In this document: piece by piece, positions 14,542 through 23,852 of the stretch | How the letters are laid out: the number at the start of each line of letters is the position of its first letter | How positions within the stretch are numbered: the first letter of the stretch is position 1 | Source of the DNA: Aurantimicrobium minutum | Lineage (GTDB): Bacteria; Actinomycetota; Actinomycetes; Actinomycetales; Microbacteriaceae | Direction of reading: 5' to 3' | Assembly: GCF_029893825.1 (NCBI RefSeq) | Contig: NZ_JARXXV010000001.1 | Span: 496,001-560,000, forward strand | Length of the DNA: 64,000 nt | Notes under the pieces: model-generated | Seen by the model: only the letters and a program-made list of their open reading frames with translations | The model's database searches: none | What the model was told of the DNA's origin: nothing | Translations under genes and position numbers: made by a program

Positions 14542-16272
14542 TTAGCAGCACTTCTTTGTTGCGTGAACGTGGTGAGAAAGTTCCTTATGTTCGCTGGGAT
14601 CCATTACTTCTACCTGTTCCATAAAGGCATCGAGATCAATCTTCTTACCGCCAACCCAGGTTCCCTTGACTTTAACTTGCTCGGTGAGCTTGTGCAGGTC
14701 GGCTAGATATGGATCAAAAGAAAGCTCGACGAAGTCAGCAAGCTTGCCCACTTCAATGGAACCGATTTCGTGATCACGACCGAGCATGTGTGCAGCGTTA
14801 ACGGTGTGAGCCTTGATTGCGTCATCCAAGCTGATTGCTTGGTTGGCGCCATGAACTTTTCCTGAAGCGGTCTGGCGGGTAGTCATTGCCTGCCAGTTCA
14901 GCAGAGGAATGGGTGGACTCACAGCACCGTCGTTGTGGAACGAGACCACTGCACCGGAACGGAAGGCGTCACCAACAGATTGCCACTGCGAACCTAGCTC
15001 GGAAGGGAACATTTCGCCGTCGAGCTTGTCACCCCAGTAAATGAACTGGAAGGGACTCATAGAAAGTCCAACGCCCAATCGTGCTGCACGCTCAAACTGA
15101 TCACCACGACATGCACCCAAGTGCTCGATACGCCAGCGGTGATCAGTGCCCAGAAGGTTGTGCTTGCTCAGTGCATGCTCATATGCGTCAAGAACAATAT
15201 CCATGCCCACATCGCCGTTGCAGTGGAAGGCCATCTGATAACCGCTGGGGACGAGCTTGTCCAAAATCTGGTCAAGCTGCGCACGGGTGTAGTTCATTTC
15301 ACCCTCACCACCGGGACCAATCTTGATTGCAGCGTTGCGAGTGGTGTCATTGTCGAGGTAGGGGAAGGAGGCGGCAATAGTGCCCACCCAGGGAGAGCCA
15401 TCAGCCCAGAGCTTGATGCCTTGCTTCCTGAGCTTGTTCTCGGGGACCGGAGTCTGTACTGGCTGATCGCAATCAGGCTCAAAACTCATGTGGTACAGCG
15501 AAATGCGCAGAGGACTGTCAGGTGCCATCGCCATAGCAACGTAAGCCTTGAGTTGGTTGCCTTGGTATGTGTGTTCTGAACTTGAGGTGATTCCATTAGA
15601 TGCCATGAGCTTGTACCACTCTGCAACAGGCTTGAGAGGGTGCTGCGCTAATGCGGCAAGGACATGAGATCCAGCGATCAGTAATGCTCCTACTTCGTAG
15701 GCACGACCATTAGAAGTTCCATCCTCATTACGACCGAAGCTCGCGCCCACTGGGTCAGCTGGAGGCTTGCCATCAACCCACCCGAGAGCCTTGATGTTTG
15801 CTGTGTTGAAGTAGGCTTCGTGACCCGAGTTATCCATGACCACGACAGGGCGGTCCGGGAAGAACACATCAAGGTCGGTGTTTGTGAGCTCAGGAGCACC
15901 GTGAAGAATTCGGTCCAAGCCGTTGAACATCAGTGGAACACCTGCTGGGGTTTCCTTTTCCATTTTCTGAAAGTAAGCAGTGACATCGGCATAAGTTGGA
16001 AAACCAACATATGGTGCAATCCAGTGGGCTGGTTCCTGGGTCGAAAGACCGCTGAGTGCTGGGTGGTTGTGAGGATCAATCAGGCCAGGCATCAAGACGG
16101 TGTCACCAAGATCCCTCACAGCAACACCAGAATTCGCCGCCTGAATATCGGCAAACGCTCCCACTGCGGCAATCGTGCCAGCAGCACTGTCAACAGCGAC
16201 AGCTTCAGCTCGAGGATTGTGGGGGTCCATCGTGATAATGGAAGACGCTTTGATGATCAGGTCAACAGCCAT
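14542..16272 (-). CDS. YtcJ-like metal-dependent amidohydrolase
   Basis: A 576-residue member of the amidohydrolase_3 (YtcJ/NfdA) group, probably cytoplasmic. The metal-binding HxH lies in LIDPHNHPA (about 65-73). Later metal and catalytic positions are in MAFHCNGDVGMD, RIEHLG and SFHNDGAVSPP. The C-terminal beta-domain returns in HMLGRDHEIGSIEVGKLADFVEL. Family members hydrolyse exocyclic amide or formamide bonds of varied substrates, so the substrate is open. The protein ends in two cysteines (KKCC). TAGGAG lies eight bases before the ATG. It is transcribed alone, with its own terminator, beside DUF2200 and an Ntn amide hydrolase. Confidence 0.85.
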   Translation of the reverse strand: MAVDLIIKASSIITMDPHNPRAEAVAVDSAAGTIAAVGAFADIQAANSGVAVRDLGDTVLMPGLIDPHNHPALSGLSTQEPAHWIAPYVGFPTYADVTAYFQKMEKETPAGVPLMFNGLDRILHGAPELTNTDLDVFFPDRPVVVMDNSGHEAYFNTANIKALGWVDGKPPADPVGASFGRNEDGTSNGRAYEVGALLIAGSHVLAALAQHPLKPVAEWYKLMASNGITSSSEHTYQGNQLKAYVAMAMAPDSPLRISLYHMSFEPDCDQPVQTPVPENKLRKQGIKLWADGSPWVGTIAASFPYLDNDTTRNAAIKIGPGGEGEMNYTRAQLDQILDKLVPSGYQMAFHCNGDVGMDIVLDAYEHALSKHNLLGTDHRWRIEHLGACRGDQFERAARLGVGLSMSPFQFIYWGDKLDGEMFPSELGSQWQSVGDAFRSGAVVSFHNDGAVSPPIPLLNWQAMTTRQTASGKVHGANQAISLDDAIKAHTVNAAHMLGRDHEIGSIEVGKLADFVELSFDPYLADLHKLTEQVKVKGTWVGGKKIDLDAFMEQVEVMDPSEHKELSHHVHATKKCC

Positions 16273-16403
16273 GAAAAATACTCCTAAATTTACGAAACAC
16301 CATAAGGATGGACTATCTGTCTAATTCCGTGACTTCAGACTATGCCGTTTGTCGCGAAAACCCCAGAGGCGCAACAGTGACAAGCCTGTAGGTCGTGAGT
16401 GAG

Positions 16404-16781
16404 TTACCGCAGAATTCTTTCTATGGCTTTTCCGTGTGCCAATTCATCAACCAATTTGTCCATGTAACGAATGTTGCGCATCAGCGGATCTTCCACTTCC
16501 TGAACTTTCACACCACAGACAGTTCCTGTAATAAGAACAACATTGGGATGGACGTGAACGTGTTCAAAGAACTCTTGAAGGCTCTCACCTGAAGAAATAG
16601 CGGCATCGAGCTGTGTGCCGGTGAGATTAGTCTGCCATGACAGCACGGTTCGAAGTTCTGTTTCGGACCGACCTTTGTTCTGAACCTTCGTAACGTAGAG
16701 CGGATAGAGCTCTGAAAAGGGCATCGCGAACAAGCGCTGCATATTTGCAAGCTGACGCGGTGTCATCTGATCTGTTTTCAT
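16404..16781 (-). CDS. DUF2200 family protein
   Basis: A 125-residue protein matching the DUF2200 pattern: LFAMPFSELYPLYVTKVQNKGR near residues 17-38, LSWQTNLTG, then LITGTVCGVKVQEVEDPLMRNIRYMDKLVDELAHGKAIERIL through the C-terminus. It lacks a signal or membrane segment. The family has no established function. It begins 16 bases after the Ntn-hydrolase stop and probably shares its transcript. The site before the ATG (GGACG) is a poor Shine-Dalgarno. Confidence 0.85.
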   Translation of the reverse strand: MKTDQMTPRQLANMQRLFAMPFSELYPLYVTKVQNKGRSETELRTVLSWQTNLTGTQLDAAISSGESLQEFFEHVHVHPNVVLITGTVCGVKVQEVEDPLMRNIRYMDKLVDELAHGKAIERILR

Positions 16782-16797
16782 GAGCGTCCACTCGAGA

Positions 16798-17811
16798 CTA
16801 AACAGTCAACGTGACAAATGATCCTGCAGGAACAGGAATCTGCCTGGGTGCTCCCGAAGTGAAATCAGTGGAAGTGAGGTCCACAACATAGGGGGTTGGG
16901 TTTGATTCCACTCGGATGATGTATCGACCGGCACTCAATGAAGAAATAGAAGACCATGTCGTGCGGTCATTTTGAGGCAAACCTGTAGAGCCAGTACCTG
17001 CCATCACGCCATCAGGGATATCGAAGTTGTTGAGTGCATGGAATGCGGCAATTTCTTGGCTCGCTGCATCCTTCTGAGGAAGCATCGTCCACACATAACC
17101 TGTTGCACGAAGATACCTAGAAGGTGAGCTTCCATCTCCGGGTATTCCCATGAATCCTTGCCCCTGAGAGACAGGAGCAAAGTCAACACCATTGATCTTT
17201 ACGGGTGCAGGATTCAGTGCCTGCAACGAAGGAAGGTGAACTCGCACGTTGTTGTAGTGCCAATCAAGGTGTGGCGCGTTAGTCGCGACACCAATGGGGT
17301 TGTCCACGTGAAGCTGTTTGCCATCCTTAAACTCAACAACCCCTGACGCGCCGGTTTTGTCATGCAACACCAAGTGAATAGGTGGCACTCCCCCAATGGC
17401 AGGCTGGGGCTGTGCCCAAATGGTTAACTTGCCCAATGCTTCGAAGGCTTCCGCAACCGTTGCACACATTGTGAGTACGTAGTTACAGATATCCATATTG
17501 GAGATCACCTGTGCAGCATCAACCCCAGTTGGATCTTCATAATCGGCAAAACCTGGCATGTACAGAACACCCGCGTAAAGACCAGCTTCATTCATGCCGT
17601 CGGTGAGATATTGGGTATCCCCAATGACATCCATGCCCACAACTCCATGAACGGACGTCCACGTTGCCCCCGCACCTGAGGGTGAGGCAGAGGCGTAGGT
17701 CACACCTCGAGGAATAGCCGTAACCATTGCCCCCAACATGTCGGGGAATTCCATGGACCTTGCAACGACGACGCTGTTATCTTGAGCAGTGAGCTTGAAG
17801 TTTGTGCACAT
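16798..17811 (-). CDS. Ntn-type linear amide C-N hydrolase (choloylglycine hydrolase / penicillin V acylase family)
   Basis: A 337-residue hydrolase that starts MCTNF. Removal of Met would expose Cys2 as N-terminal nucleophile and base. Other expected residues are Arg18 (VARSMEF), Asn178 (ATNAPHLDWHYNN) and Arg232 (SPSRYLR). No signal peptide, so cytoplasmic. The family cleaves bile-salt amides, penicillin V or N-acyl homoserine lactones; in a free-living aquatic actinobacterium an N-acyl amide or lactone is more likely (inference). No Shine-Dalgarno is visible, but TAGACT stands exactly six bases before the ATG, suggesting a leaderless mRNA. Upstream neighbour is an MFS exporter, downstream DUF2200. 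Confidence 0.88.
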   Translation of the reverse strand: MCTNFKLTAQDNSVVVARSMEFPDMLGAMVTAIPRGVTYASASPSGAGATWTSVHGVVGMDVIGDTQYLTDGMNEAGLYAGVLYMPGFADYEDPTGVDAAQVISNMDICNYVLTMCATVAEAFEALGKLTIWAQPQPAIGGVPPIHLVLHDKTGASGVVEFKDGKQLHVDNPIGVATNAPHLDWHYNNVRVHLPSLQALNPAPVKINGVDFAPVSQGQGFMGIPGDGSSPSRYLRATGYVWTMLPQKDAASQEIAAFHALNNFDIPDGVMAGTGSTGLPQNDRTTWSSISSLSAGRYIIRVESNPTPYVVDLTSTDFTSGAPRQIPVPAGSFVTLTV

Positions 17812-17823
17812 ATCGCAAGTCTA
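17812..17823 (-). promoter_or_regulatory. Candidate -10 box for a leaderless Ntn-hydrolase transcript
   Basis: TAGACT, then TGCGAT, then ATG; no Shine-Dalgarno in the 40 bases upstream. A good -35 is not evident. Confidence 0.4.
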
Positions 17824-17850
17824 CGAATACTTATGAAATACACACAGAAC

Positions 17851-19179
17851 CTATAGTTCAGGTGTTCTGTTGTCGTAGTTCCTGAAACGGACATTGGTCC
17901 TCAGCAACACTGTGATGACAACAATGATTCCGAGTCCGCCCAGTAGTGCTGGCGCCCATAAACCTATGGCTACTGCCATCAAACCCGTGAAGAGATCACC
18001 AAGACGAGGCCCGCCAGCAACTACCGAATAGAACACGCCCTGAAGACGTCCGCGCATTTCATCAGGAGCAGCAGTCATCAAAATAGTTGAACGGAAAATA
18101 GCAGAAACTTCATCAGAAGCACCCATGCCCACAAAACACAGTGCGGCAATACTGAGCCCCACCCAGCTCACTTCAGACCAAGTATTTCCCACACTCCCAT
18201 AGGCACCCAGAACACCGGCAAGCACAACCACACCGAAGAGCAAGATGAAAGCACCATAGACAGTAATGGCGCGGCCGATAGCCAAACCGAAATGGTTAAT
18301 GCGCGCCACGGGACCGCTGAGCAAGCTCGTGGAAAATGTTCCCACTGCAGCGGCAGCAGTCAAAATACCTACCGTTGTGGGCCCACCACCAATGACAGTG
18401 GCAGCAACAGCGGGAAGAACGGCATACGGACGGCCCAAGCTCATTGCAATGATGTCGAAGAGGAAGCTCGTTCGAATATTGGGGGCAGTTCGTAAAAACG
18501 CTAAGCCCTGCTTGATACCGTCCCAACCCTTGGCAACTGCATCATGTAATGGTGGGATTTTTGGCAGCGTGAATACGCCAAAGAATCCTGCACACATCAA
18601 CGCCATGTCCACGACGAACGTAACCGTGAAGCCAGAGGTTGCGACCAACACACCAGCCAGTGCAGGCCCCACGGTGTATTGAATTCCCATCGATATTCCA
18701 CTGAGCGCATTGGCTTTAGGCACGTCCTCAAGTTTGAGGATGCGCGGATAGACCGCCATACGCGCAGCACCCGAAATGATGTATGCCATCGCACTAATGG
18801 TGGTGAAGACATAGAAAGGCCAGACCGCCACGCTTGATCCTTGAGCTTCAAGCCCTGCATCAGTGACCGAAAGAGCAACCAATCCCAGTGTCGAAATAAA
18901 GGAGATCGTGATGGCACCGAGAATGACAGTTCGGCGGTCTTGACTATCTGCAAGCATTCCACCCCAGGGACCAGCAAACAGCATAGGAACTAACGCAATT
19001 CCACCAACTAGTCCCACCATGAATGTGTTGTGGGTGATGTCAAAGATCTGCAGACCGACGGCCATGACGGTCATCTGAGCACCAACACCGGATAGACCAG
19101 CACCAATCCACAGACGAGCAAATGCGGGTGAAACCTTCAACGGCGTCAGATCTACGAAGCGGCGCTTAGTTTCAGTCAC
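17851..19179 (-). CDS. MFS transporter, EntS/DHA3-like
   Basis: A 442-residue permease with about twelve helices. It begins (GTG start) with a short cytosolic segment, then FARLWIGAGLSGVGAQMTVMAVGLQIF. The loop-2 motif reads GGMLADSQDRRTVI, and the second half contains APDEMRGRLQG, typical of the EntS/TMEM-like efflux group that exports siderophores or macrolides. Substrate unknown. The GTG has TAGAAT six bases upstream (CAACCA between) and no Shine-Dalgarno. It is 39 bp from the Ntn hydrolase, which seems to have its own promoter. Confidence 0.85.
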   Translation of the reverse strand: MTETKRRFVDLTPLKVSPAFARLWIGAGLSGVGAQMTVMAVGLQIFDITHNTFMVGLVGGIALVPMLFAGPWGGMLADSQDRRTVILGAITISFISTLGLVALSVTDAGLEAQGSSVAVWPFYVFTTISAMAYIISGAARMAVYPRILKLEDVPKANALSGISMGIQYTVGPALAGVLVATSGFTVTFVVDMALMCAGFFGVFTLPKIPPLHDAVAKGWDGIKQGLAFLRTAPNIRTSFLFDIIAMSLGRPYAVLPAVAATVIGGGPTTVGILTAAAAVGTFSTSLLSGPVARINHFGLAIGRAITVYGAFILLFGVVVLAGVLGAYGSVGNTWSEVSWVGLSIAALCFVGMGASDEVSAIFRSTILMTAAPDEMRGRLQGVFYSVVAGGPRLGDLFTGLMAVAIGLWAPALLGGLGIIVVITVLLRTNVRFRNYDNRTPEL

Positions 19180-19191
19180 TGGTTGATTCTA
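19180..19191 (-). promoter_or_regulatory. Candidate -10 box for a leaderless MFS transcript
   Basis: TAGAAT is a five-of-six match to TATAAT, with CAACCA separating it from the GTG start. No Shine-Dalgarno is present. Confidence 0.45.
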
Positions 19192-19229
19192 ATGCTGTGT
19201 GGAGCAGTGAAAGGGAGGCCATAAACAGT

Positions 19230-19257
19230 AAAGCGACGGTCATAAGACCGCCGCTTT
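19230..19257 (-). terminator. Terminator of tRNA-Pro
   Basis: Twelve-base arms AAAGCGACGGTC and GACCGCCGCTTT around ataa. The single non-Watson-Crick position is a G-U pair in minus-strand RNA but an A-C mismatch in plus-strand RNA, which assigns the hairpin to the minus strand. It starts six bases past the tRNA 3' end. Confidence 0.7.
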
Positions 19258-19262
19258 CCAAA

Positions 19263-19339
<77 letters not shown>

Positions 19340-19396
19340 TAGTCTCTGCGATTTCTCACGAAGACAACTAGACAATCTTACCGGTTTTCCTAGTGG

Positions 19397-20014
19397 CTAT
19401 TGAACCAGCAAAGAACTTCCCTGAAGCTTCTTAACGGGCTTCACAAACAGTGGCGTTGTCCATAACAACATCAATGCCCACAGTCCAATGTTGGGAAACA
19501 CTGTGGCAATCACTATTGCAATGACCAATAAAACCACGATGACTTGGGAACCGATGTATCCGTGAATGTAGACAGTATCTGGGATCAGTAGATCTTTATG
19601 CTTGAGCACATAAACCTTCATTAACAGCTGAATAATCGCCAAATACAACATGGTGCCTATATAGATGGTTGTTGCCCAGCCTGCTGGACCATTTGAATCA
19701 ACGATGAGTGCCGTGGGAAAAGGTATGAACACTATTCCGAATAACCACAACATGTTCAAGAGCATGACGCGCCTATCCACCTGTTGTAACTGCTCAAAGA
19801 AAGTGTGGTGCAGGAACCAGTAGTACGCAATGACAGCAAAGCTCAAAACGAAGACGTAAACCTGCGCCCCAATGCCAGAAAGGAAGTGATTGACATCCCC
19901 GTGACCAATACTGCTGGCTTCATCAACAAGGGGAAGCACCAAAATAGTGATCGCGATCGCCACAACAGCGTCAGAGAAATTGACGACTCGATCAAACCCA
20001 CGCTTTGTTGCCAT
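19397..20014 (-). CDS. TMEM175/DUF1211-family potassium channel-like protein
   Basis: A 205-residue membrane protein with about six hydrophobic helices. The first carries the family hallmark RVVNFSDAVVAIAITILVLPL (Phe13-Ser14-Asp15 in the pore helix). Bacterial TMEM175 proteins form leak-type K+ channels in the inner membrane. The end is basic (PVKKLQGSS). No Shine-Dalgarno, but TAGAGT lies six bases before the ATG, so a leaderless start is possible despite only 27 bp to the upstream NUDIX stop. Ion selectivity not tested by sequence alone. Confidence 0.82.
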   Translation of the reverse strand: MATKRGFDRVVNFSDAVVAIAITILVLPLVDEASSIGHGDVNHFLSGIGAQVYVFVLSFAVIAYYWFLHHTFFEQLQQVDRRVMLLNMLWLFGIVFIPFPTALIVDSNGPAGWATTIYIGTMLYLAIIQLLMKVYVLKHKDLLIPDTVYIHGYIGSQVIVVLLVIAIVIATVFPNIGLWALMLLWTTPLFVKPVKKLQGSSLLVQ

Positions 20015-20041
20015 GAGTCAACTCTAGAGCTGAGCTATCTA

Positions 20042-20539
20042 TCAGCGTGCCAATTCTTCTAGTTTGAGCTTGAGTTCAGGCCAAGACTTACCAAAACCTG
20101 GATGTAAATCAAAAGATTCAACCTCACTCAAAGCGATCCAAGCCAAGGCTTCGCTTTCACTATCACCCATTACGGGTTCAAAGGCTTCTGATGATTCAAC
20201 GACAACCGTGGTGTAACTCCAGAAATCGAGGTCGAGAACTTCGGTGAAGAGAACCGTGACTAGCTCTTGTGGGACACCGGCTTCTTCGTTTGCTTCACGC
20301 AGTGCACCTGTAATTGCGTCTTCACCTTGACGAATAGCACCACCCGGGATCCCCCAGGTACCACCATGGTGCGACCATTCTGCTCGGTGCTGGAGCAGTA
20401 TTCCTGCAGTCCTATGCCAGACAAGTAGTCCTGCAGCACCGAAGGCACCCCAGAACTTTTGTCCATCAGGTCCCACCGCCCATGCATCACCAGGGTCCCG
20501 CAGATGCGGGGGTGGCAGGTGTGGCGGGATGTTTCCCAT
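20042..20539 (-). CDS. NUDIX hydrolase
   Basis: A 165-residue pyrophosphohydrolase. The Nudix box spans about residues 66-89: it starts GGAIRQGE, continues DAITGALREANEE and ends AGV, with all catalytic Glu residues present. The sequence before it (HHGGTWGIPGG) is typical of MutT/ADP-ribose-type members; the nucleotide substrate is unassigned. The ATG comes nine bases after the der stop, so it is probably the last gene of the der operon. Cytoplasmic. Confidence 0.87.
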   Translation of the reverse strand: MGNIPPHLPPPHLRDPGDAWAVGPDGQKFWGAFGAAGLLVWHRTAGILLQHRAEWSHHGGTWGIPGGAIRQGEDAITGALREANEEAGVPQELVTVLFTEVLDLDFWSYTTVVVESSEAFEPVMGDSESEALAWIALSEVESFDLHPGFGKSWPELKLKLEELAR

Positions 20540-20548
20540 GAATGAAGG

Positions 20549-22075
20549 TTAGCGCTTGCGCTTTTCTCGCACGCGCATGTTCACGTTGATGGGCGAACCT
20601 TCGAAACCGTAAATCTCACGCAAGCGTCGCTGGATGTAACGGCGGTAGCCAGGATCCAGGAAACCGGTAGTGAAGAGTACGAAGGTGGGTGGACGCGTCG
20701 AAGACTGAGTACCAAAGAGAATGCGAGGCTGCTTTCCGCCGCGCAGTGGGTGAGGGTGTGCAGCAGTGAGTTCTGCCAAGAAGGCGTTGAACTTTCCTGT
20801 AGGAATACGGGTATCCCATGAGTCAAGAGCACGCTCAAGTGCAGGCACAAGCTTTTCCATGTGTCGACCAGTACGCGCAGAGATGTTCACACGAGGTGCC
20901 CAAGAGACGTGTGCCAGGTCTTGTTCGATTTCGCGCTCCAAGTAACGACGACGGTCGTCATCGAGCATGTCCCACTTATTGAAGGCAAGTACAAGTGCAC
21001 GGCCAGATTCGAGAACAAGGTCAATAATGCGCACATCTTGTTCCGAAATAGGCTCTGTAACGTCAATCATCACTACGGCAACTTCTGCCTTCTCCAACGC
21101 TGCACTGGTGCGCAGGGTTGCATAGAAGTCAGCGCCTTGCTGCAGGTGAACTCGGCGACGGATGCCTGCGGTGTCAACAAAGCGCCACACCTTGCCTGCA
21201 ATTTCGACCTGCTCATCTACAGGGTCGCGAGTGGTTCCTGCGAGGTCGTTGACGACAACACGTTCTTCACCAGCTGCCTTGTTGAGTAGGGAGGACTTAC
21301 CCACGTTGGGTCGTCCGAGGATTGCCACACGGCGTGGACCACCCACTTCCTGCTTGGCAACGGCAGAAACTTCAGGAAGTGCAGGAACAACGAGATCCAA
21401 TAGGTCTGCAACTCCACGACCGTGCAGTGCAGAGACTGGATAAGGCTCACCAAGACCCAGAGACCAGAGAGTGGCAATGTTGGGCTCTTGACGGGCGTCA
21501 TCGACCTTGTTGGCAAGGAGGTAAACGGGCTTCTTGGTCTTGCGAAGCAACTTCACCACGTGCTCGTCAGTTGCTGTAGCCCCCACGTTGCCATCAACAA
21601 CAAAGAGCACGGCATCTGCCAGGTCAATTGCAACCTCAGCTTGTGCTGCGACTGAAGCGTTGATGCCCTTGGCATCTGGTTCCCAACCGCCGGTGTCCAC
21701 CAGAGTAAATTGGCGATCCATCCATTCAGCCTTGTAGTTCACACGGTCACGTGTCACACCTGGTGTGTCTTCAACTACTGCTTCACGGCGACCAATGATG
21801 CGGTTAACAAGTGCCGACTTACCCACATTGGGACGTCCCACAACAGCCAGAACAGGAAGTGCAGGTAAATAGGTGATGTGATTGGGATCTTCGGTTGCCA
21901 AATCAAGCAAGTCGAAGTCTTCATCATCGAGGTCATATTCTTCAAGGCCAGCACGCAGTGATGCGGCGCGAGCAATTGCTAGTTCTTCGTCGAGGTCTTC
22001 GAGACGCTCGGAAAGTCCATCTAGTTCACTGTCGTCGTCAAAGAATTCTTCGTCGCCGGAAATGTTCTCAGCCAT
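20549..22075 (-). CDS. der: Ribosome-assembly GTPase Der (EngA)
   Basis: A 508-residue double GTPase needed for 50S subunit maturation. It has a disordered acidic N-terminal tail of about 75 residues, then GTPase 1 ([30 protein letters not shown]), GTPase 2 ([32 protein letters not shown]) and the C-terminal KH-like domain ending in [10 protein letters not shown]. Two adjacent ATGs exist; the second at 22075 has AGGAG six bases upstream, so I prefer it over 22078. It is preceded closely by cmk, the usual actinobacterial order. Confidence 0.96.
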   Translation of the reverse strand: MAENISGDEEFFDDDSELDGLSERLEDLDEELAIARAASLRAGLEEYDLDDEDFDLLDLATEDPNHITYLPALPVLAVVGRPNVGKSALVNRIIGRREAVVEDTPGVTRDRVNYKAEWMDRQFTLVDTGGWEPDAKGINASVAAQAEVAIDLADAVLFVVDGNVGATATDEHVVKLLRKTKKPVYLLANKVDDARQEPNIATLWSLGLGEPYPVSALHGRGVADLLDLVVPALPEVSAVAKQEVGGPRRVAILGRPNVGKSSLLNKAAGEERVVVNDLAGTTRDPVDEQVEIAGKVWRFVDTAGIRRRVHLQQGADFYATLRTSAALEKAEVAVVMIDVTEPISEQDVRIIDLVLESGRALVLAFNKWDMLDDDRRRYLEREIEQDLAHVSWAPRVNISARTGRHMEKLVPALERALDSWDTRIPTGKFNAFLAELTAAHPHPLRGGKQPRILFGTQSSTRPPTFVLFTTGFLDPGYRRYIQRRLREIYGFEGSPINVNMRVREKRKR

Positions 22076-22095
22076 CATTTTCTCCTTCGCACGGC

Positions 22096-22764
22096 TTACG
22101 ACGTGCGTGAACGTATGACCTCTACGACCGCATCAATCGTCTGCTCATATGTGAAGTCAGTCGAATCGACGGTCACAACGCCATCGGCGGCAGTCATGAA
22201 GTCAGATACACGCGAGTCGGCTGCATCCCTGGCACGCAGTGCAGACGCCGTTTGATCTTGCGATTGCTGTGGAAGTTCCGCAGACCGCCTTGCCATTCTA
22301 GCTTCTTCGCTGGCAGTGAGCAGGATTCGTGCCGGAGCATCAGGAGCCACAACGGTTGTGATGTCGCGTCCTTCGGCAATAATTCCAGACTTGGAAGTGC
22401 TCGCCATGATGTGGCGGAATAGGTCTCCGAGATATTGGCGAACAACCGGTATCTTGGCTACCTTGCTCACAACGTCGGTGATTCGTACTTCACGAATGGC
22501 GTCTGTGATGTCTGTTTCGTTGACTTTCACAAAGTAGTTATCTGGGTCAGTACCAATCTCGTAACCAAACTCCTCGAGTGAGTCAATTACAGCCTGCTCA
22601 TCTTCAGGATTTGTTCCAGTGTTGAGCACGTGCCAGGCTACTGCGCGGTATGCAGCACCAGTGTCGAGGTAGGCAAAATCAAGCTTTCGGGCAGCAGCCT
22701 TCGAAACTGAAGACTTTCCACTTCCTGCAGGGCCATCAACGGCAACAATTATGGGGGCGCTCAT
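22096..22764 (-). CDS. cmk: Cytidylate kinase
   Basis: A 222-residue enzyme that phosphorylates CMP/dCMP with ATP. P-loop [14 protein letters not shown] near the N-terminus; [10 protein letters not shown] and the conserved [25 protein letters not shown] confirm Cmk. I start at the ATG sharing its A with the tyrA stop (TAATG at 22762-22766); a start 15 bases earlier is possible but would add MESGL, which is not part of the family. Operon with tyrA and der. Confidence 0.94.
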   Translation of the reverse strand: MSAPIIVAVDGPAGSGKSSVSKAAARKLDFAYLDTGAAYRAVAWHVLNTGTNPEDEQAVIDSLEEFGYEIGTDPDNYFVKVNETDITDAIREVRITDVVSKVAKIPVVRQYLGDLFRHIMASTSKSGIIAEGRDITTVVAPDAPARILLTASEEARMARRSAELPQQSQDQTASALRARDAADSRVSDFMTAADGVVTVDSTDFTYEQTIDAVVEVIRSRTS

Positions 22765-23852
22765 TAGGCCACTCTCCACTTTCGTTTTTCTAGTTCAGCA
22801 ACGAGGTTGTCACGAACTTCAGGGATAACCGAGAACTCGACCATACCCATCTGTGCACCTTCAGCATGCTCGAGACGCATATCTTCCAAGTTGATGTTGA
22901 GTTCACCAAGTTCAGTGAATAGTTGTGCAAGTTGACCGGGACGGTCATCAATGAGTACAACAATCTGCGCGAAACGTCTGTTCTGGCCGTGTTTACCTGG
23001 AAGTCTGGCAACCCCAGCATTGCCGGCAGCCATTTCTTCAGCAATCACTTTGCGCGCACCAGGTGCATTCACATCACGCAGCGCGTCAGTGACGTTTTGC
23101 AAGTCTTTTTGAAGATTTTCCAGCACACCAACAATGGAATCTTTATTTGCTCCCAAAATCTGGATCCACAGTTCGGGTGAGCTGGCCGCGATGCGGGTCA
23201 CATCACGAACACCTTGACCTGCCAGACGAACGGCCTCATCTGAAGCGCTCTCTAACTGCTTCGCCATCAAACTCGACACAATCTGGGGAACGTGTGAAAC
23301 AAGACCCACAGCCTCATCATGTGCTTCTGGAGTCATTTCGATGGGAACAGCGCTGAGATCTAGAACTAAATCTTCAACTAACGCCAAAGCCCAGGCGGGT
23401 GTTTCTTCGTCCCGGCAGACAACCCAAGGGCGTCCAATGAACAAATCACCCCGGGCAGAAATTGCGCCGCCACGTTCGCGACCAGCAAGTGGATGTCCGC
23501 CCACGTAGTGGGTGATGTCAACACCACGAGCTTGAAGTTGGTGCAGGATGGAAAGCTTCACGCTGGCAACGTCGGTTACGACTGCATCTGGGTAAGCCTT
23601 GAGTTCTGCCTCAATCACATCTGCAGTCACATCTGGCGGGACACAGACCACAATAATCTTGGGCTGGTCATCAGCATGTGCTGGTCTTCCAGCTCCTAAA
23701 TCAGAGGCGAGGTGCACTGAACTTGGCGAGGAGTCGGCAAGTGAGACATCAATTCCTTGTGAACGCAACGCAAGACCGATGCTTGCGCCAAGTAATCCAG
23801 TCCCGACAATTCGAACATGCGCATCCAGGCGCACGGCGTTGGTATCTGACAT
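22764..23852 (-). CDS. tyrA: Prephenate dehydrogenase with C-terminal ACT domain
   Basis: A 362-residue NAD(P)-dependent enzyme making 4-hydroxyphenylpyruvate for tyrosine synthesis. Rossmann loop [14 protein letters not shown] (about 16-29), catalytic region [15 protein letters not shown] (prephenate-binding), and an ACT regulatory domain over the last roughly 75 residues ([27 protein letters not shown]) for feedback control by aromatic amino acids. The ATG overlaps the rluB stop as ATGA. It interrupts the rluB-cmk neighbourhood, as in many Microbacteriaceae but not in Mycobacterium. Confidence 0.93.
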   Translation of the reverse strand: MSDTNAVRLDAHVRIVGTGLLGASIGLALRSQGIDVSLADSSPSSVHLASDLGAGRPAHADDQPKIIVVCVPPDVTADVIEAELKAYPDAVVTDVASVKLSILHQLQARGVDITHYVGGHPLAGRERGGAISARGDLFIGRPWVVCRDEETPAWALALVEDLVLDLSAVPIEMTPEAHDEAVGLVSHVPQIVSSLMAKQLESASDEAVRLAGQGVRDVTRIAASSPELWIQILGANKDSIVGVLENLQKDLQNVTDALRDVNAPGARKVIAEEMAAGNAGVARLPGKHGQNRRFAQIVVLIDDRPGQLAQLFTELGELNINLEDMRLEHAEGAQMGMVEFSVIPEVRDNLVAELEKRKWRVA

